64,000 bases of DNA from Blastomyces gilchristii SLH14081 (GCF_000003855.2 NW_003101682.1:1055178-1119177); one strand, 5' to 3'. Positions 25,701-38,096 are shown, counted from the stretch's first letter. Notes: a model not told the origin generated them from the sequence alone. Made by a program: numbers and translations.

Positions 25701-27068
25701 ACTCTACTTATTATAAGAGCAGATTTTCAGTTTTCATCACTTAGCTCATTCACTCTGTGAGCTTTAGAAATACTACAGTGATCTGAGATTCTGAGTTTAT
25801 TAATACTTCTCATACTTATAGAACAGTAGTACTGCAGTACAGTCTCTTTCTATAAATAAGTATTTTTATCAGAGAAGTAACAGATTCAGACATCAGTTTC
25901 AAGACTCTTAAGAAGGCTGTTGCTGACTCTGTCTGTAACTTCTCAAATTTCTATTTTAATTTATTCAGACAGTTTACACAGAGATATTCTGATTTAAAAC
26001 AGATAAAGTAGAGTCTCTTTTTCTTAATCTCTCTATTATATACTCTATTCACAGAAGCTTATAAAGCTCTCTCTTTCTACTTAGTAGTCAGATATCAATC
26101 TCTCTATATCTTATTATCTTTCTCTGATAAATCTATTCTCTGTTATTCTGACTTTTACAGAGTTAATCAATGATTCACTCTTCACAGATCTGTGACTCTT
26201 ACAGTAATCTATAAGCAGTGAATAAGAGTTATCAGTTTCTTCAGAATTAAGAACTTAGAGTCTTACTTAATAAACTTGTTCTATATATCTTTATTCAGTC
26301 TCTTTATAAATATCATTATTCAGATCTTGTTTCAGAACTCTGTTTTCACAGATCTTAATTCACATCACAATTCTATAAAGCACTGTAAGTAGTCTTTATC
26401 AGATTTCTCATCTCTTTTTCTAATATTGATAATTACAGTTCAGATATTCTCTGTCTGACTTACAGAGTCTCTTAACTTATTCTCTAAATAAGTCTTAAGA
26501 ACAGATCAGTGAGATCTCTTATAATTATTCTCTAGATAATTTAGTCAGTTCTTGACTTCAGTGTAGTAGAGATCTGTTATTATATAGATAACAGCTTCTT
26601 CATCTTTCATATCATATAGTCAGACTTATAAGTCAATTTCAAATGCAAACTTATAAAAGCTTTTATAGATTATAATTCAGTAAGTAATCTTAAGTAATTA
26701 TAACTTAAAAAAGTTTCTTTTCAGTTCATAGATATCTCTGAAGATCATGTCTAGAAACTCAGTTCAAGAATGTTTACAGACAGTAAGTATTTCTTATAGA
26801 AAAATAGCTTGATTTTACAGAAGATGCTCAAGAATGTTCTTCACTGAGATTGATTTATTTATGAATTTGAAGAGTTTCTCTGTCACTGATATAGAGAATA
26901 ATGTTCTGTGAGTGATTAATAAGTTCTTTAAGACTTCTTTTATAGAGATTATTCATAATTCAGATGACTGCTTCTTAGTATCTGCAGTAGAGTTTACAGA
27001 AGTTGAAGTATATAAGTTTTTAATTCTTTCAGTTATAACAGATGATTGCTGACTGACTGAGCTTGAAA
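25701..27068 (-). pseudogene. Protease/gag region of element F
   Basis: Lies between RT and the 5' LTR on the minus strand, where gag belongs. The stretch is AT-rich with stops in every frame. A possible zinc-knuckle remnant (CVNCLNKL) is near 25,980, but its His and last Cys are not recognisable. The assignment is mainly positional. Confidence 0.5.
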
Positions 27069-27326
27069 TATAAGAATAAGTACTCACAGATGATTATTTG
27101 AGTATTTACAGCTTGGCATGATATATACTGTTAACTACTAGAAGTATTCATGATAGAAAGATAAAATGTAGAGATTAAATATATAATAGTATTCAAGCTG
27201 AGTTATGAATAGTATTCACAAACTTCAGTCTATATAGTTGTGTGTAGTCAAGGGCCGCTAATCCTATTGGTTACGTGAGAGATAGGAATAGAGGTAAAGA
27301 ATCCGCGAGGAGCGGGATTTCTTACA
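27069..27326 (-). repeat. 5' LTR of element F (258 bp)
   Basis: Starts TATAAGAATAAG (TGTAAG in the partner) and ends GGGATTTCTTACA. The outer right ~85 bases keep GC-rich sequence (AATCCGCGAGGAGCGGG), while the matching inner edge of the partner at 12,460-12,544 reads AATCTGTAAGAAGCAGA. Confidence 0.92.
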
Positions 27327-27331
27327 TCACT

Positions 27332-27742
27332 GCTCTCATCTCTTTTCTCACACCTCATCTGTTCACATACATGGCATTCATCTGAGTGTGAAGTTTTTCT
27401 TCAATAAGCAGAGCAGTATTAATCAGATACTCTTCTGCTCATCACTCTTCATACACTATCTTTTAAGATGTTTTAGAACCACACTGGCATGATAACTATG
27501 AATCACTTCATAGATGAAATTATCATGCTCTGAAGAAGTCTGTGCTTCTCACTGATTTTTAGACATGCTATCAGATGTGATTCAAAGATTGCTTGAGTCA
27601 GTGTACAATTACAGGCATACATCAGCTTCTTATATACTGTATACTAAATTAATTGATGGCCGCTATGACCTCTTTACATTTGTAAGCAAGTTCAGAAGCG
27701 GCCGCGTTATTATTCAGCGGTCATACATTCTTCCGAACCATA
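27332..27742. other. Less-mutated island, probably 5' end of element D, possibly another fragment
   Basis: Lies between the right target duplication of F and the start of element H. If F is removed it joins 12,286, so it should be the upstream end of element D. The part from about 27,590 to 27,742 keeps CG and GC pairs, including a GCGGCCGC at 27,701-27,708 and an inverted CTATGACC/GCGGTCATA pair. A 71-codon plus frame (27,565-27,780) crosses its right boundary into element H, so it is unlikely to be real. No protein was recognised. Confidence 0.4.
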
Positions 27743-29726
27743 CAAGGAAATCTCAGAGTGCTCAGTTAATATACTTCTGAAATGTACTCAGAGTATTAAT
27801 CACTTCAAAGAGTGTGACTACTTATGCAAAGAGATTATAATGTGTTCAGAATGCTGTAAGTCACTCATCTTCTTCAGTAATGTGAATCTTATAAAACACA
27901 GTGATGATATCTCACTTTGTAAATCATTGAGCTTGTTCAATGTGAGCTAGAGTTTCATTGATAAGAGATAAAGACTAATAATTCTTCTTTGTTAATCTGT
28001 TCAGTTCTTAATAGTTTACACAGAATCAGAGTTCTTCATCTGATTTCTTTCTAAAGAGAATAGAGACTGTGATGAAAGAGTTGCTAATATGTATAAATTC
28101 TTTATTTAACAGATCATTGAGTATCTTTCAAAGAAGAAGAAGTTCATCTTGAGACATATTATAAAGAAGATCTTATGATAATTCAGAGTCCTTATCATTC
28201 TTCTTTTCTAACTTGATACTGTGGTTCACTTCTGAGCCTTGTAAGAGAAGTATATTTATAATATTATCTTGTCAGAAGACATCTAGATATTTGTGATATT
28301 ATTAACAGAGTTTTATATGAGAATCTGTTATTGAGACATAGAATAACTTTTCTAGAGCCTTTTTAATATCAGTTAGACTGATGAAGTAGATTATCACATA
28401 GTTCTGCTATTGATAATCTTGTCAGTAATTCTATCAGTGACTTCTTTTTCAGAGTATTTCATACACATTGACAGAGATCTGTGTCAGATCTATGATTTTA
28501 TAAATGTCATTTCATGAATTCTATTATAATTAGGAANNNNNNNNNNNNNNNNNNNNNNNNNNNNNNNNNNNNNNNNNNNNNNNNNNNNNNNNNNNNNNNN
28601 NNNNNNNNNNNNNNNNNNNNNNNNNNNNNNNNNNNNNNNNNNNNNNNNNNNNNNNNNNNNNNNNNNNNNNNNNNNNNNNNNNNNNNNNNNNNNNNNNNNN
28701 NNNNNNNNNNNNNNNNNNNNNNNNNNNNNNNNNNNNNNNNNNNNNNNNNNNNNNNNNNNNNNNNNNNNNNNNNNNNNNNNNNNNNNNNNNNNNNNNNNNN
28801 NNNNNNNNNNNNNNNNNNNNNNNNNNNNNNNNNNNNNNNNNNNNNNNNNNNNNNNNNNNNNNNNNNNNNNNNNNNNNNNNNNNNNNNNNNNNNNNNNNNN
28901 NNNNNNNNNNNNNNNNNNNNNNNNNNNNNNNNNNNNNNNNNNNNNNNNNNNNNNNNNNNNNNNNNNNNNNNNNNNNNNNNNNNNNNNNNNNNNNNNNNNN
29001 NNNNNNNNNNNNNNNNNNNNNNNNNNNNNNNNNNNNNNNNNNNNNNNNNNNNNNNNNNNNNNNNNNNNNNNNNNNNNNNNNNNNNNNNNNNNNNNNNNNN
29101 NNNNNNNNNNNNNNNNNNNNNNNNNNNNNNNNNNNNNNNNNNNNNNNNNNNNNNNNNNNNNNNNNNNNNNNNNNNNNNNNNNNNNNNNNNNNNNNNNNNN
29201 NNNNNNNNNNNNNNNNNNNNNNNNNNNNNNNNNNNNNNNNNNNNNNNNNNNNNNNNNNNNNNNNNNNNNNNNNNNNNNNNNNNNNNNNNNNNNNNNNNNN
29301 NNNNNNNNNNNNNNNNNNNNNNNNNNNNNNNNNNNNNNNNNNNNNNNNNNNNNNNNNNNNNNNNNNNNNNNNNNNNNNNNNNNNNNNNNNNNNNNNNNNN
29401 NNNNNNNNNNNNNNNNNNNNNNNNNNNNNNNNNNNNNNNNNNNNNNNNNNNNNNNNNNNNNNNNNNNNNNNNNNNNNNNNNNNNNNNNNNNNNNNNNNNN
29501 NNNNNNNNNNNNNNNNTCTAATAGTTTCTGTTGTATGACAGTGTCTTGAAACAGAATGTCAAGATGTTTGATGATATTCTTAGACATTCACAACACTGAT
29601 TCACATACTTTTATTCATGAATGAAACTTCTGTTTCATGCAATTCTTCAATTGTTCATTGATATATCAATCTTGATTAATTAATGAACTGATGACATCTT
29701 CATCTACACTCAGTTTCATGAGCACT
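27743..29726 (-). pseudogene. Ty3/gypsy element H fragment (RT to gag), contains assembly gap
   Basis: Minus strand, same family as elements C and K. It aligns with K from about 47,755 to 49,795 and with C from about 51,180. It begins abruptly inside RT at about 27,743 and ends in gag at about 29,726, where the LINE tail starts. The integrase half and both LTRs are missing. Bases 28,537-29,516 are N, which covers most of the protease and part of gag. The open frames called across the Ns are meaningless. Confidence 0.85.
28537..29516. other. Assembly gap (980 N)
   Basis: Exactly 980 undetermined bases within element H. The equivalent interval in element K (about 48,539-49,579) is about 1,040 bases, so the gap size is a reasonable estimate. 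The missing sequence is probably retrotransposon protease/gag. Confidence 0.98.
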
Positions 29727-29949
29727 TTTATTATTATTATTATTATTATTCTTCAATTATAGATGTATGCAGTCAGAGACTATGATATCTACCTGAGAAC
29801 TTTTAGTTCTCAGGGTTTTTCCTATATCTGTAAAGTTAACTATTATACATTCATCAATTTCAGATATGCAAAATCAGAAAATTTCAGCTCAGAATACAAA
29901 AACTGTTTACAAATTGCAGTGTTTTAACATCTTCTGATACTTTGAAATC

Positions 29950-32900
29950 ATTTGACAATATCATGACAAAGGAAAAGAGAAAGAGAACACAGTCTTAAAG
30001 ATAGACATATTAAATAGATAGATAGAAAGAAATTGAAAGAAAAAGATAAAGTAAAGAGAGACTGTAACAAAACAAATTATTAAAAGATAGTATATAGCTG
30101 TTTTAACAGACTATATCTGATTGATTTTCTTCTCTTCATATTCAGATAATTCTGAATTTAGTCATTTTCTTGTAGCTGCTTGAGTTTCTGATAGAAAGTC
30201 TATTAAGTATTTAATTCCTGTCTCAGTTGAGAATAAGAATCTCATATTTAATTAATATAGATCATACTTCTCTTTCAATCTGACTCTGAGACTATTGTAT
30301 AATGCACAGTGTATTACAATATGCTCAGAATTCTCATTTACATTGCAGAATGAGCATTCTATTGAGTCAAATCTATTATCAAATCTTTATATATAAGATT
30401 TGAAATAGTCATGTTCTAGTTTTAGCTGTATTATAGATGAGAATATTTTCTTTTTATATTTAATTGAACAAGATTTTCACTTGGGTTTTGTTTCAAATCT
30501 TGAATAATGTATACTCTTCTTTTGTTTCTGCCAGCTTTCATTTCACTTATCTAAACAAGATTCTTTTATTTTTCTCTTTATAAAAGATCAGAATATAATT
30601 TTTTGAATAGATCTGCTTAATTCTGCACTCTTTTTTACAGCTGAATCAGTCAATTCATTATCATGAATATTCATATGAGCAGGAACTCAGTGCAGATGAA
30701 TTATCAGCTTTGATGTTCTTCTCTTTTGAATTTTCAAAACAGAGTTTAAGATCAGTTCAAGATTCATTTAATTATTATGAATCTGACTATTTCTAAGTCT
30801 TTTTAAAGCAGCTTGACTATCAGAGAATATTCATGTCTCTTTCAAACAATTTCCTCTTTTATGAGATTTTATTTCTATGAGTTTGAAAGCTTTCACTATC
30901 ATAAATAGTTCAGCATCAAAGACTTCAGATTCAAAGCCTAGATTTCAGAAATCTGAGATAAAATTAATATTATCTTCAGTATGAGTAATGCCTGCATCTA
31001 ATCTATTTAAATTCTCATTTTTTGAGTCATCTGAATAAATCAGAATAGAGTCTTTTATATTGATTGTAGAAATTCTCTTTAAATACTGTTCATATTCTTT
31101 CTCTTTTGATAGTTCACTTATTTATAAGTCTATAAGAGATTCAAGCTTTTCTTGTGAGAGAGATAACTTCTCATGATTAACTTTTTCAACATTTAAAGAA
31201 GAAAATTGATTTTTAATCAGAGAGTATAGTCTTTACAGTTGAGAAGACATTTTCTTTGAAGAATTATTTTCATTTTAATCAAGAAATCTATTTCAATCCA
31301 GTTCATTTCCAGAGTTAATTGATGAAAATGAAGAAGAGACTCTTTCTCTGATTATATAATTTAAGCTTATCTTTATAACTCTCAGAGCATAGTTTATACA
31401 GGCCTTTTCAAATCTAATAGCAGAAGAAGGAATTGAAGCTTCAATTTTCATTACTTTAATAGAAGATGATTTGAATGCTCTCAGAATTCTTCTCAAGACT
31501 CTGTTTTACAGACTTTGAAAGAGTTCAGTGAAATTTCCTTGATTATTTCATCAAACTTGAACTTCATAATCAGCTACTGATGTAATACAGGCTATATATA
31601 ACTGTCTTATAGCCTGGAAGAATAGACCTCTCTCTGTATTTGATAGTCTGATTATGTTGTTTAATAGTCTTTCTGTCTTGACAGTTCTGTGTTGAATGTG
31701 ATATTTAAAATTTAACTTGAAGTTTAATCATACTCCTAATTATTTGATATTTACACTGGATTTAATCTCTCTATTTAAAAGAGTTAGAGATAGTTCTTTC
31801 TCACTGAATCTAGAAAAGAAATGAATTAACTCAGTTTTATCTATATTCAATTGAATTTAATTGATATCTGCTCTAACAAAGATTTTCTTTGCAGCTTCTT
31901 TAATCACTTTCAAATTCTCTTTGATAGTTTTTGAGCTGTTGACTAGATCAATATCATTCACATAACTTGAAGATTGTACTATTCTCATATTTCTATTTTT
32001 GAATAGATATACAGTGTATATTGCAAATAAAATGAGTGAGATTGAAGATTCTTGTAATACTTCTATTTTTATCTCAGTCTTATCTTGTTTCATTCCATCA
32101 AAGAAAAGTTATATAATTCGTTTAGATATAAAATAGTTAACTCATTTTATTAGAGAAAGTGGCAGTTTTAACATCTTCAATGTCTGAATTAACTTTGACT
32201 TTGAAACATGATTAAATGCTTCTTTTATATTAATAAAAACTGCAGTTGAGACCAGATCTTTATGCTTTACTATTTGAATATTATGAACAATTGAGAGAAC
32301 AGTGTCAATTGCAGAGCACTGTTTTCTATCTCTTATTTATTCACTGAATAAAAGAGAATTACTGATAGAGCTTATAAAAGATAGTTAAGTAGCTATTATC
32401 TTTTCTAAAACCTTTCCTAGACAGTTCAATAGAGATATTACTCTATATGACTTAAGAATTGAAGTTTTTCTATTAGATTTTGTAAGAATCACTTCAGTGG
32501 CTTCTCTTCAGCATTCAGAATAATATTCATTTTTCAAGAGATTGAAAAAGAGCTCAAAATATTCATTCTTTAAGTAGAAGTATATATTTTGAATAATCAA
32601 GTGATTAATTGAATCAGGTTCTGCAGCAGTCTTAACTGAACTTGAGAAGATAGTTGACTCTAATTCATCTTGAGTAAGATCAGGCCATTCCCAGTCATTT
32701 TTATCAATATAGTTGAGAAGTGATATATTCTCTTTCTCTGAATCTGAATCTGATAAGTTTTGAAAGAGAGTTCTTATAAAAGCTTGACATTTTTTCTCAA
32801 AAGAGTTTGCTGTATATGATTCATTCTGAAACTCATATTCTAAGGTTGAAAGTTTTGCTACACTTCTTGTTTTAGTATAGTTAAAAGCTTTAAAAACTTC

Positions 32901-34190
32901 TTTTTCTTATGCTTCTTCAAGGAATTTATTTCAGCAGTCTGTTTTAGCTTTTTTAATATCTGAAAAATATTCATTTCTGACAGCTTTGAACTCTTTATCA
33001 GAAATTATATCATTCTTTCAATCTCTTCTAGCAGTAGTCAATTGTTTTCTTTTAGATGTGATATTCTCATTTCATCAAGATTTTGAATACTCAGAAGACT
33101 TTCTCTTTGAAATATTATCTTTAACACTTACTAGAATAATAGATGTAATAAGCTTCACTCTATTCTTAAGTATTTCATTTGAGATATCTTGATCAGAATT
33201 TCAATACAGCTTACTCTGTCTTTCAGATTTTAACAGTTTTATACTTTCTTCAACTGCCTTTCAGTCAGCTTTTTCAAAGTTAAACTGATTAGAGAGAAGA
33301 GAATTTTCACTCATTTATTTCTCACTCAGTTCAATATTAAATTGAATAATCTCATGATCTGATTCTGATGTCTCATTTGAATTAATAAATCAGTTTACAA
33401 GTCTTTTTTCTATTAGATTTTGTGACATGAAGATTAGATCTATAATAGATTTCTGTTTCATGTCTTTTCTAAAGAATTTTTATTGATCAGACTTATTAAC
33501 TAAATCTATTAAATGCTCAAAGATTCATTTAATCAGATTATCAGCTCTTACTGCTCTTTTGCATTCTGAATTTTATCAGACATAATATGCATTGAAATCT
33601 CCTACAATTATAGAGTTTCTTGATAAAGTTATGTTCAGAAATTCTCTATCAATTGTTCAGATGTTATTATTTTTCTTCAGTGACTTTTCATTATAGATAT
33701 TTATAAGCTGTATAGTATCAAACTTATTCTTCTTATCTATAATATCACTCACCAGAATATCAGAGTCAGACATGATATTAAATCTTAGATTAAATTGATA
33801 TCTTGATCTCTTTCTTTCATAGATCACTACTCTTGACTTTATCTCAGACTTTTGAGGTAAAAAGCAGTAGTAGCTTGAATGAGAAATGACATATTTTTGC
33901 TCAGCATCAAAATTCAGCTCCTGAAGTAGTATAAAATTAACTTTTTATTCAAATGTAATTTGAAGACAAGAATAAATACAATTTGAGTTTCTATTCACAT
34001 TATTTTAAATAAATGTGATTTTTGAAGAGTTTTAAACTTTTTTTGTTGTTTTTATGTATATTTATATTAGAGAGAGTAGAGTAGAATCTAATCACTCTCA
34101 TCAGATAGTAGATTATAACTATTCTGAAAAGTAGAAATCTCCAACTGCTTGCCATTTTATCTAGTTTATCATCAGAGTCATTTCTCAATT
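29950..34190 (-). pseudogene. LINE ORF2 remnant: endonuclease, reverse transcriptase, RNase H
   Basis: Minus strand. Near 33,620 an endonuclease tract reads SIIVGDFNAYYV (the GDFN motif of APE-type endonucleases), then SDHEIIQFNIEL near 33,350. RT near 31,857-32,093 is an open 78-codon stretch with SYVNDIDLVNSS, so YVND stands where YVDD is expected. An RNase H tract near 30,830 reads TWIFSDSQAALKRL. Near 30,400-30,330 is the C-terminal region that matches the LINE copy at 37,331 (LGHGYFKSYIQRFDNR there). Stops are frequent. The domain order fits the Tad1 clade, whose elements encode RNase H. Confidence 0.85.
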
Positions 34191-34199
34191 CTCTAATCT

Positions 34200-35692
34200 T
34201 AACACAAGTTTGAGAATTCCAAATTCTGTTTACATTTAGCTGAAGAATTGAAGTTTGAAGATTTAGATAGTTGAGAGTTCCTTCTTTTTGAGCTTACAGT
34301 TGTGAGTTTACTGACTTAACTATTCTCTTCAGTTCTAGAGTTGCTTTGAGCTTCATCTTTTCTTCAGTTCTTTTGAGTTCTTGAAGCAAATATACATTCT
34401 TTTGAGCTAGATGCATGTTTTTCTTTGTAATTAGAGCATTTAAGCAGAGTGTGTTGACATATTTTATCTCTTTTTAAGCATGTTTCACATTTATACTCAC
34501 TAGTTTTATGATCTCTGACACAGAATGCACATTTTAAGTCTCTAAAACATGAGATTGCAAAGTATTCATATCTTTGACAGCTTGAACACTGTGTTTGAGC
34601 TTTGAGATTCATTCTTGAGTCTTTGTATTCATGAACTCTCATTTTTAAATCTACTATTCTTACTTCAGAGATCTTTGACTGTTCAAGTGTTTTTATATAT
34701 ACTAGAACAGAGGCATTTCTTTTACTTTGTCTAAACTTAATTGAATTTAGTCATACAGGCTTCTTTGTCAGTTGAATAGAGTTATATTCTTTCAATTCAT
34801 TTTTGAGAAGTAGTATTTTTTCTTCACAGTTAAAAATTTCAACTGAAATATTATAAAGAATGAATTTGTCTCACTTTTCATCTCTTTCAGATAGAATTAT
34901 TGTATTGAGCAAAGATTCTACTGCTGACTTTCAGAGATTCTTATTCTGAATAAGAAATTCAGCACTGAATTCAGACATTGTAGTTAGAATGATAGAGTTT
35001 TCAAAGAATACTGACTTAATTGAAGCTATAACTGATTTTTGAACTTTAATATCAGTCATCAACTGAGAAAAGAACTGCTGATTAATTTCATTTCTAATTC
35101 TGAAAATATAATTTATGTTTAGCTTGTTTCTCTGTAAGATATTCTGATTTGAGACTTTGAGAATAAGTCTTCTATTTCTGAAGATTTGAAAGTTTTTCTC
35201 TTTTTATATTTTCTTTTTCACTTTTCTATAAATAGAGATATGAGCAGTATTCTTCTCAGTTTTCTCAGGATTTTAAGCAGATTTTAAGATAGCAGATTTA
35301 GAGAGAGCAGATTCAGCTACTTGAACATATGTTTTCTTTCAATTCAAAGAAGAAGAAGAAGTAGAAAAAAAAGAAGAAGAGTAAGATAAAGAGTCAGTGA
35401 TTATACTAGGAATTTTTAATATTTTTTGAACTGTGTTTGAGATTTCAAGTTTAAACTTAATCATCTTCTGTAGTTATCTAGTCTGAGTATGAAGAATTAA
35501 CAGAACTTCTTCATTCATCTCACTCAGATACTGCTTTTCAAGAATCTTACTTACTTTTTCAAGTTTCTGTATTTCAAGAACTTGTTATTGCTCTATTTTT
35601 TCTTTCTTTCTTCTCTTCAGAATTTCAATCTCAGAAATAGCATTTGAGAAAGCATCTTTTTCCACATCAACTGAGTGTATTTTTGAACTCAT
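34200..35692 (-). pseudogene. LINE ORF1 remnant (gag-like, zinc knuckles)
   Basis: Minus strand from an ATG at 35,692-35,690 (MSSKIHSVDVEKDAFSNAIS). The N-terminal half is charged and helix-prone. The 92-codon open stretch at 34,364-34,642 holds a Cys-rich cluster: CSSCQRYEYFAISC, then CAFCVRDHKTSEYKC and CETC. This is the pattern of knuckles in Tad1-type ORF1 proteins, with some His or Cys positions altered. ORF1 binds element RNA in intact LINEs. It lies just upstream of ORF2. Confidence 0.8.
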
Positions 35693-35705
35693 TATTCTCA
35701 CTCAA

Positions 35706-35783
35706 TGAAAAGTTGATCAGACTGTTTCAATTGAGATATTTCTAAGTCTGTATTCAATTGAAAAGTTGATCAGACTGTTTCAA
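35706..35783. repeat. 53-bp tandem repeat (1.5 copies) upstream of LINE ORF1
   Basis: TGAAAAGTTGATCAGACTG followed by TTTCAA occurs at 35,706-35,730 and again at 35,759-35,783, a 53-base period. It lies just 5' of the ORF1 start, where some LINEs carry promoter monomers. That role is inference only. Confidence 0.7.
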
Positions 35784-35800
35784 AAGAAGAATAAAAGACT

Positions 35801-36734
35801 TTTGTATATAAAACACCTGATTTTTTTCACACTAGTTCAGTAACTAGGTTAGATTTTTGAAGACAATCTAATAAACTAAAATTGATTTTTAAGATAAATT
35901 AATAAAATCTTTACAATCTCTTTCTTGAAATACAGTGAGAAAGAGTATGATATCAATTGATAATAAATTAGATAATATGACAGTTTTTGAGAGAAAAACT
36001 GATAAAAAATAAATCAATTTTTTGCAGAGAAATTGATTAAAACTATTTAATTTTATTCTAAATCATTCAATTCTTCTCATACAACAAGTGTGCAACTCAA
36101 ATCAGTTAATAAAGAGTGTAAAAAGAAATTAAGTATTAATAAAAGCTCTTCAGTCACTGAAAAAGTAATTCTTATTTAAAAGAATATGAAATTATAATAG
36201 AAAACAGCTCTGTTTTTAATTCTTTGTAAGAATATTATATAAAATTCAGAGAAAAATATCTTACTTTTTCAAGAGAAGTAAAAAACTATTTCTAAGATCT
36301 TTTTTTTTTTGCATTAACTGCTGCAGAAGAATGAGATAGAAACTGTTAAGATATGCACTACTATATACTCTCTATCAAGACTTTCTCTCTTCAGAGTCTT
36401 GATATTATAGAGAATATAAGTCTGTTTCTATATAATAATATAAATATTGTCAGCAGAATGTAGAGAAACTGATTATTTATATCTCAAAATAGAAGACTTT
36501 ATCAATGATTATATTAATATAGAGTTAATTCTCAAATTCAATAGAAATCTAGTATTGCTATTCTCAATTCCTTGCAGAATCTATTGAATATTGAGATATT
36601 AAAACTATATTTAATATATCTTACTATGCAGAGATTAAAGGCTCAGTCAGATTTTAAAGTATACTGATTTTATAGTTATTGATATACTGTTAACTCATTG
36701 TCTGCTGATTATGTATCAAATGCTGTTATCAAGG
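35801..36734. other. AT-rich region without assignable gene
   Basis: Stops in all frames. Two small structures stand out: a run of T at about 36,300-36,311, and an imperfect hairpin at about 36,370-36,416 (CTCTATCAAGACT pairing with AGTCTTGATATTATAGAG). It may contain the LINE 5' end or decayed remains of another element. Nothing was recognised with confidence. Confidence 0.5.
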
Positions 36735-36967
36735 TATCTTTTTATATTATTCTGCCGGGGATGAGCCAGATTGAGAGAGATAGTACAAGGGTGAGACTTG
36801 ATGTTGAAGTCTAGATACACTGACAACAGATCATGAAGATTACACTTCAGAAGTGTTCATTGATTATATACTTGATATTATCACTGAGATATCTTTTTGT
36901 ATTTTTCTGTCAGAGATGGGCCACATTGAGAAGAACAGTATGAGGGTGAGACTTGGCATTGATGTTT
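36735..36967. repeat. Pair of ~78-bp direct repeats, 155 bp apart
   Basis: 36,735-36,812 and 36,890-36,967 align over most of their length: both start TATCTTTTT and share ATTGAGA and GGGTGAGACTTG. Differences are largely transitions. The origin is unknown. Confidence 0.7.
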
Positions 36968-37059
36968 TGAAACATCAAAGATGGACAGGGTTTTTGCAGA
37001 GATCACTTCTCAGATATCTTCACAATTACAGATTGAAGATCTTCCAAAATCAAGAAGAT

Positions 37060-37330
37060 TGGCGCATATGGCTAGATCTCTTCATCTTACAATTTGTATG
37101 GCAATTGGGCCCGGGGTTGTGGTGTGGTAGAGGTGAATGGGGGATAATCCCACACAGGAGTTTCGAACAACATCTAGTTCATGTTTGGCTGGATATCTCC
37201 ACCACCACACGGGGTATGCGGTCGGCGATGGGGTCAAAATGCTCGTATGATCGAGGGCTTTTCGATGGATCTATCGGCGGGTTCTTATTCGAAAAATCGA
37301 GCGAGTTCGTGGTGGAGCAGTTGTGTTTTT
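37060..37330. other. Unmutated GC-rich island of unknown origin
   Basis: About 270 bases with abundant CG, CC and GG (for example GGGCCCGGGG near 37,109), between decayed AT-rich DNA and the LINE copy at 37,331. A plus-strand frame (36,853-37,410) runs through it, but it also covers neighbouring repeat and LINE sequence, and its product resembles nothing I know. It could be a fragment of unique DNA or an element present once in the genome. Confidence 0.6.
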
Positions 37331-38096
37331 CGATTATTCAAGATTTGAAACAAAACCTAAGTGGAAATCTTGTTCAATTAAATGTAAAAAGAAAATATTC
37401 TCATCTATAATACAGCTGAAATTAGGACATGGCTATTTTAAATCTTATATACAAAGATTTGATAATAGATTTGATTCAATAGAATGCTCATTCTGCAATG
37501 CAAATGAGAATTCTGAGTATATTGTAATACACTATGCATTATACAAGTCTCAGAGTCAGATTGAAAGAGAAGTATAATCTAAATCAATTAAATATGAGAT
37601 TCTTATTCTCAACTGAGACAGGAATGAAATACTTAATAGACTTTCTATCAGAAACTCAAGCAGCTACAAGAAAATGACTGAATTCAAAAATATCTGAATA
37701 TGAAGAGGAGGAAATTGATCAGATATAGTCTGTTAAAACAGCTATATACTATCTTTTAATAATTTGTTTCATTACAGTCTCTCTTTATTTTACTTTACTT
37801 TTTTCTTTCTATTCTTTTCTATCTATCTATTTAATGTGTCTATCTTCAAGACTGTGTTCTCTTTTCTTTTGTCATGTCAAATGGTTTCAAAGTATCAGAA
37901 GATGTTAAAATACTGTAATTTGTAAACAGTTTTTGTATTCTGAGCTGGAATTTTCTGATTTTGTATATCTGAAATTGATGAATGTATAATAGTTAACTTT
38001 ATAGATATAGGAAAAACCCTGAGAACTTTTAGTTCTCAGGTAGATGTCATAGTCTCTGACTGCATACATCTATAATTGAAGAATAATAATAATCAT
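37331..38096 (+). mobile_element. 5'-truncated Tad1-like LINE copy
   Basis: Aligns with the reverse complement of about 29,750-30,505, that is, the 3' end of the LINE above. It contains an open stretch for the ORF2 C-terminus (37,323-37,577) reading SSIIQLKLGHGYFKSYIQRF, then CSFCNANENSEYIVIHYALY, a zinc-finger-like terminal domain with one His/Cys position changed. It ends with AAT repeats at about 38,075-38,096. 5' truncation is typical of LINE integration. It abuts element B. Confidence 0.88.

Larger units (their letters stand above)
12287..27326 (-). mobile_element. Ty3/gypsy retrotransposon F, interrupted by element G
   Basis: Bounded by two 258-bp LTRs (12,287-12,544 and 27,069-27,326) that share TGTAAGAA...TTCTTACA ends. 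Flanking 5-mers are identical: TCACT at 12,282-12,286 and at 27,327-27,331. Coding order on the minus strand places gag near the right LTR and integrase near 22,300, so the right LTR is the 5' LTR. Element G and its 5-bp duplication account for 7.8 kb; without them F is about 7.25 kb. F lies inside element D. It is fully decayed. Confidence 0.92.
29727..35800 (-). mobile_element. Tad1-like LINE (non-LTR retrotransposon), near full length, RIP-decayed
   Basis: The 3' end lies at the left with a (TTA)n tail (about 29,728-29,750; AAT repeats on the element strand). ORF1 starts at 35,692 at the right. ORF2 contains endonuclease, RT, RNase H and a C-terminal domain in order. The tail abuts element H gag. 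The right (5') border is uncertain: the two copies of a 53-bp repeat at 35,706-35,783 may belong to its 5' untranslated region. No target duplication was found at the 5' side. A truncated second copy lies in opposite orientation at 37,331-38,096. Confidence 0.85.

Noticed and set aside
28490..29587. Open frames of 365 and 335 codons
   Set aside because: They consist almost entirely of N from the assembly gap.
36853..37410. 185-codon plus-strand frame
   Set aside because: It spans the direct repeat, the GC-rich island and the start of a LINE copy, so it is a chance frame across three unrelated segments.
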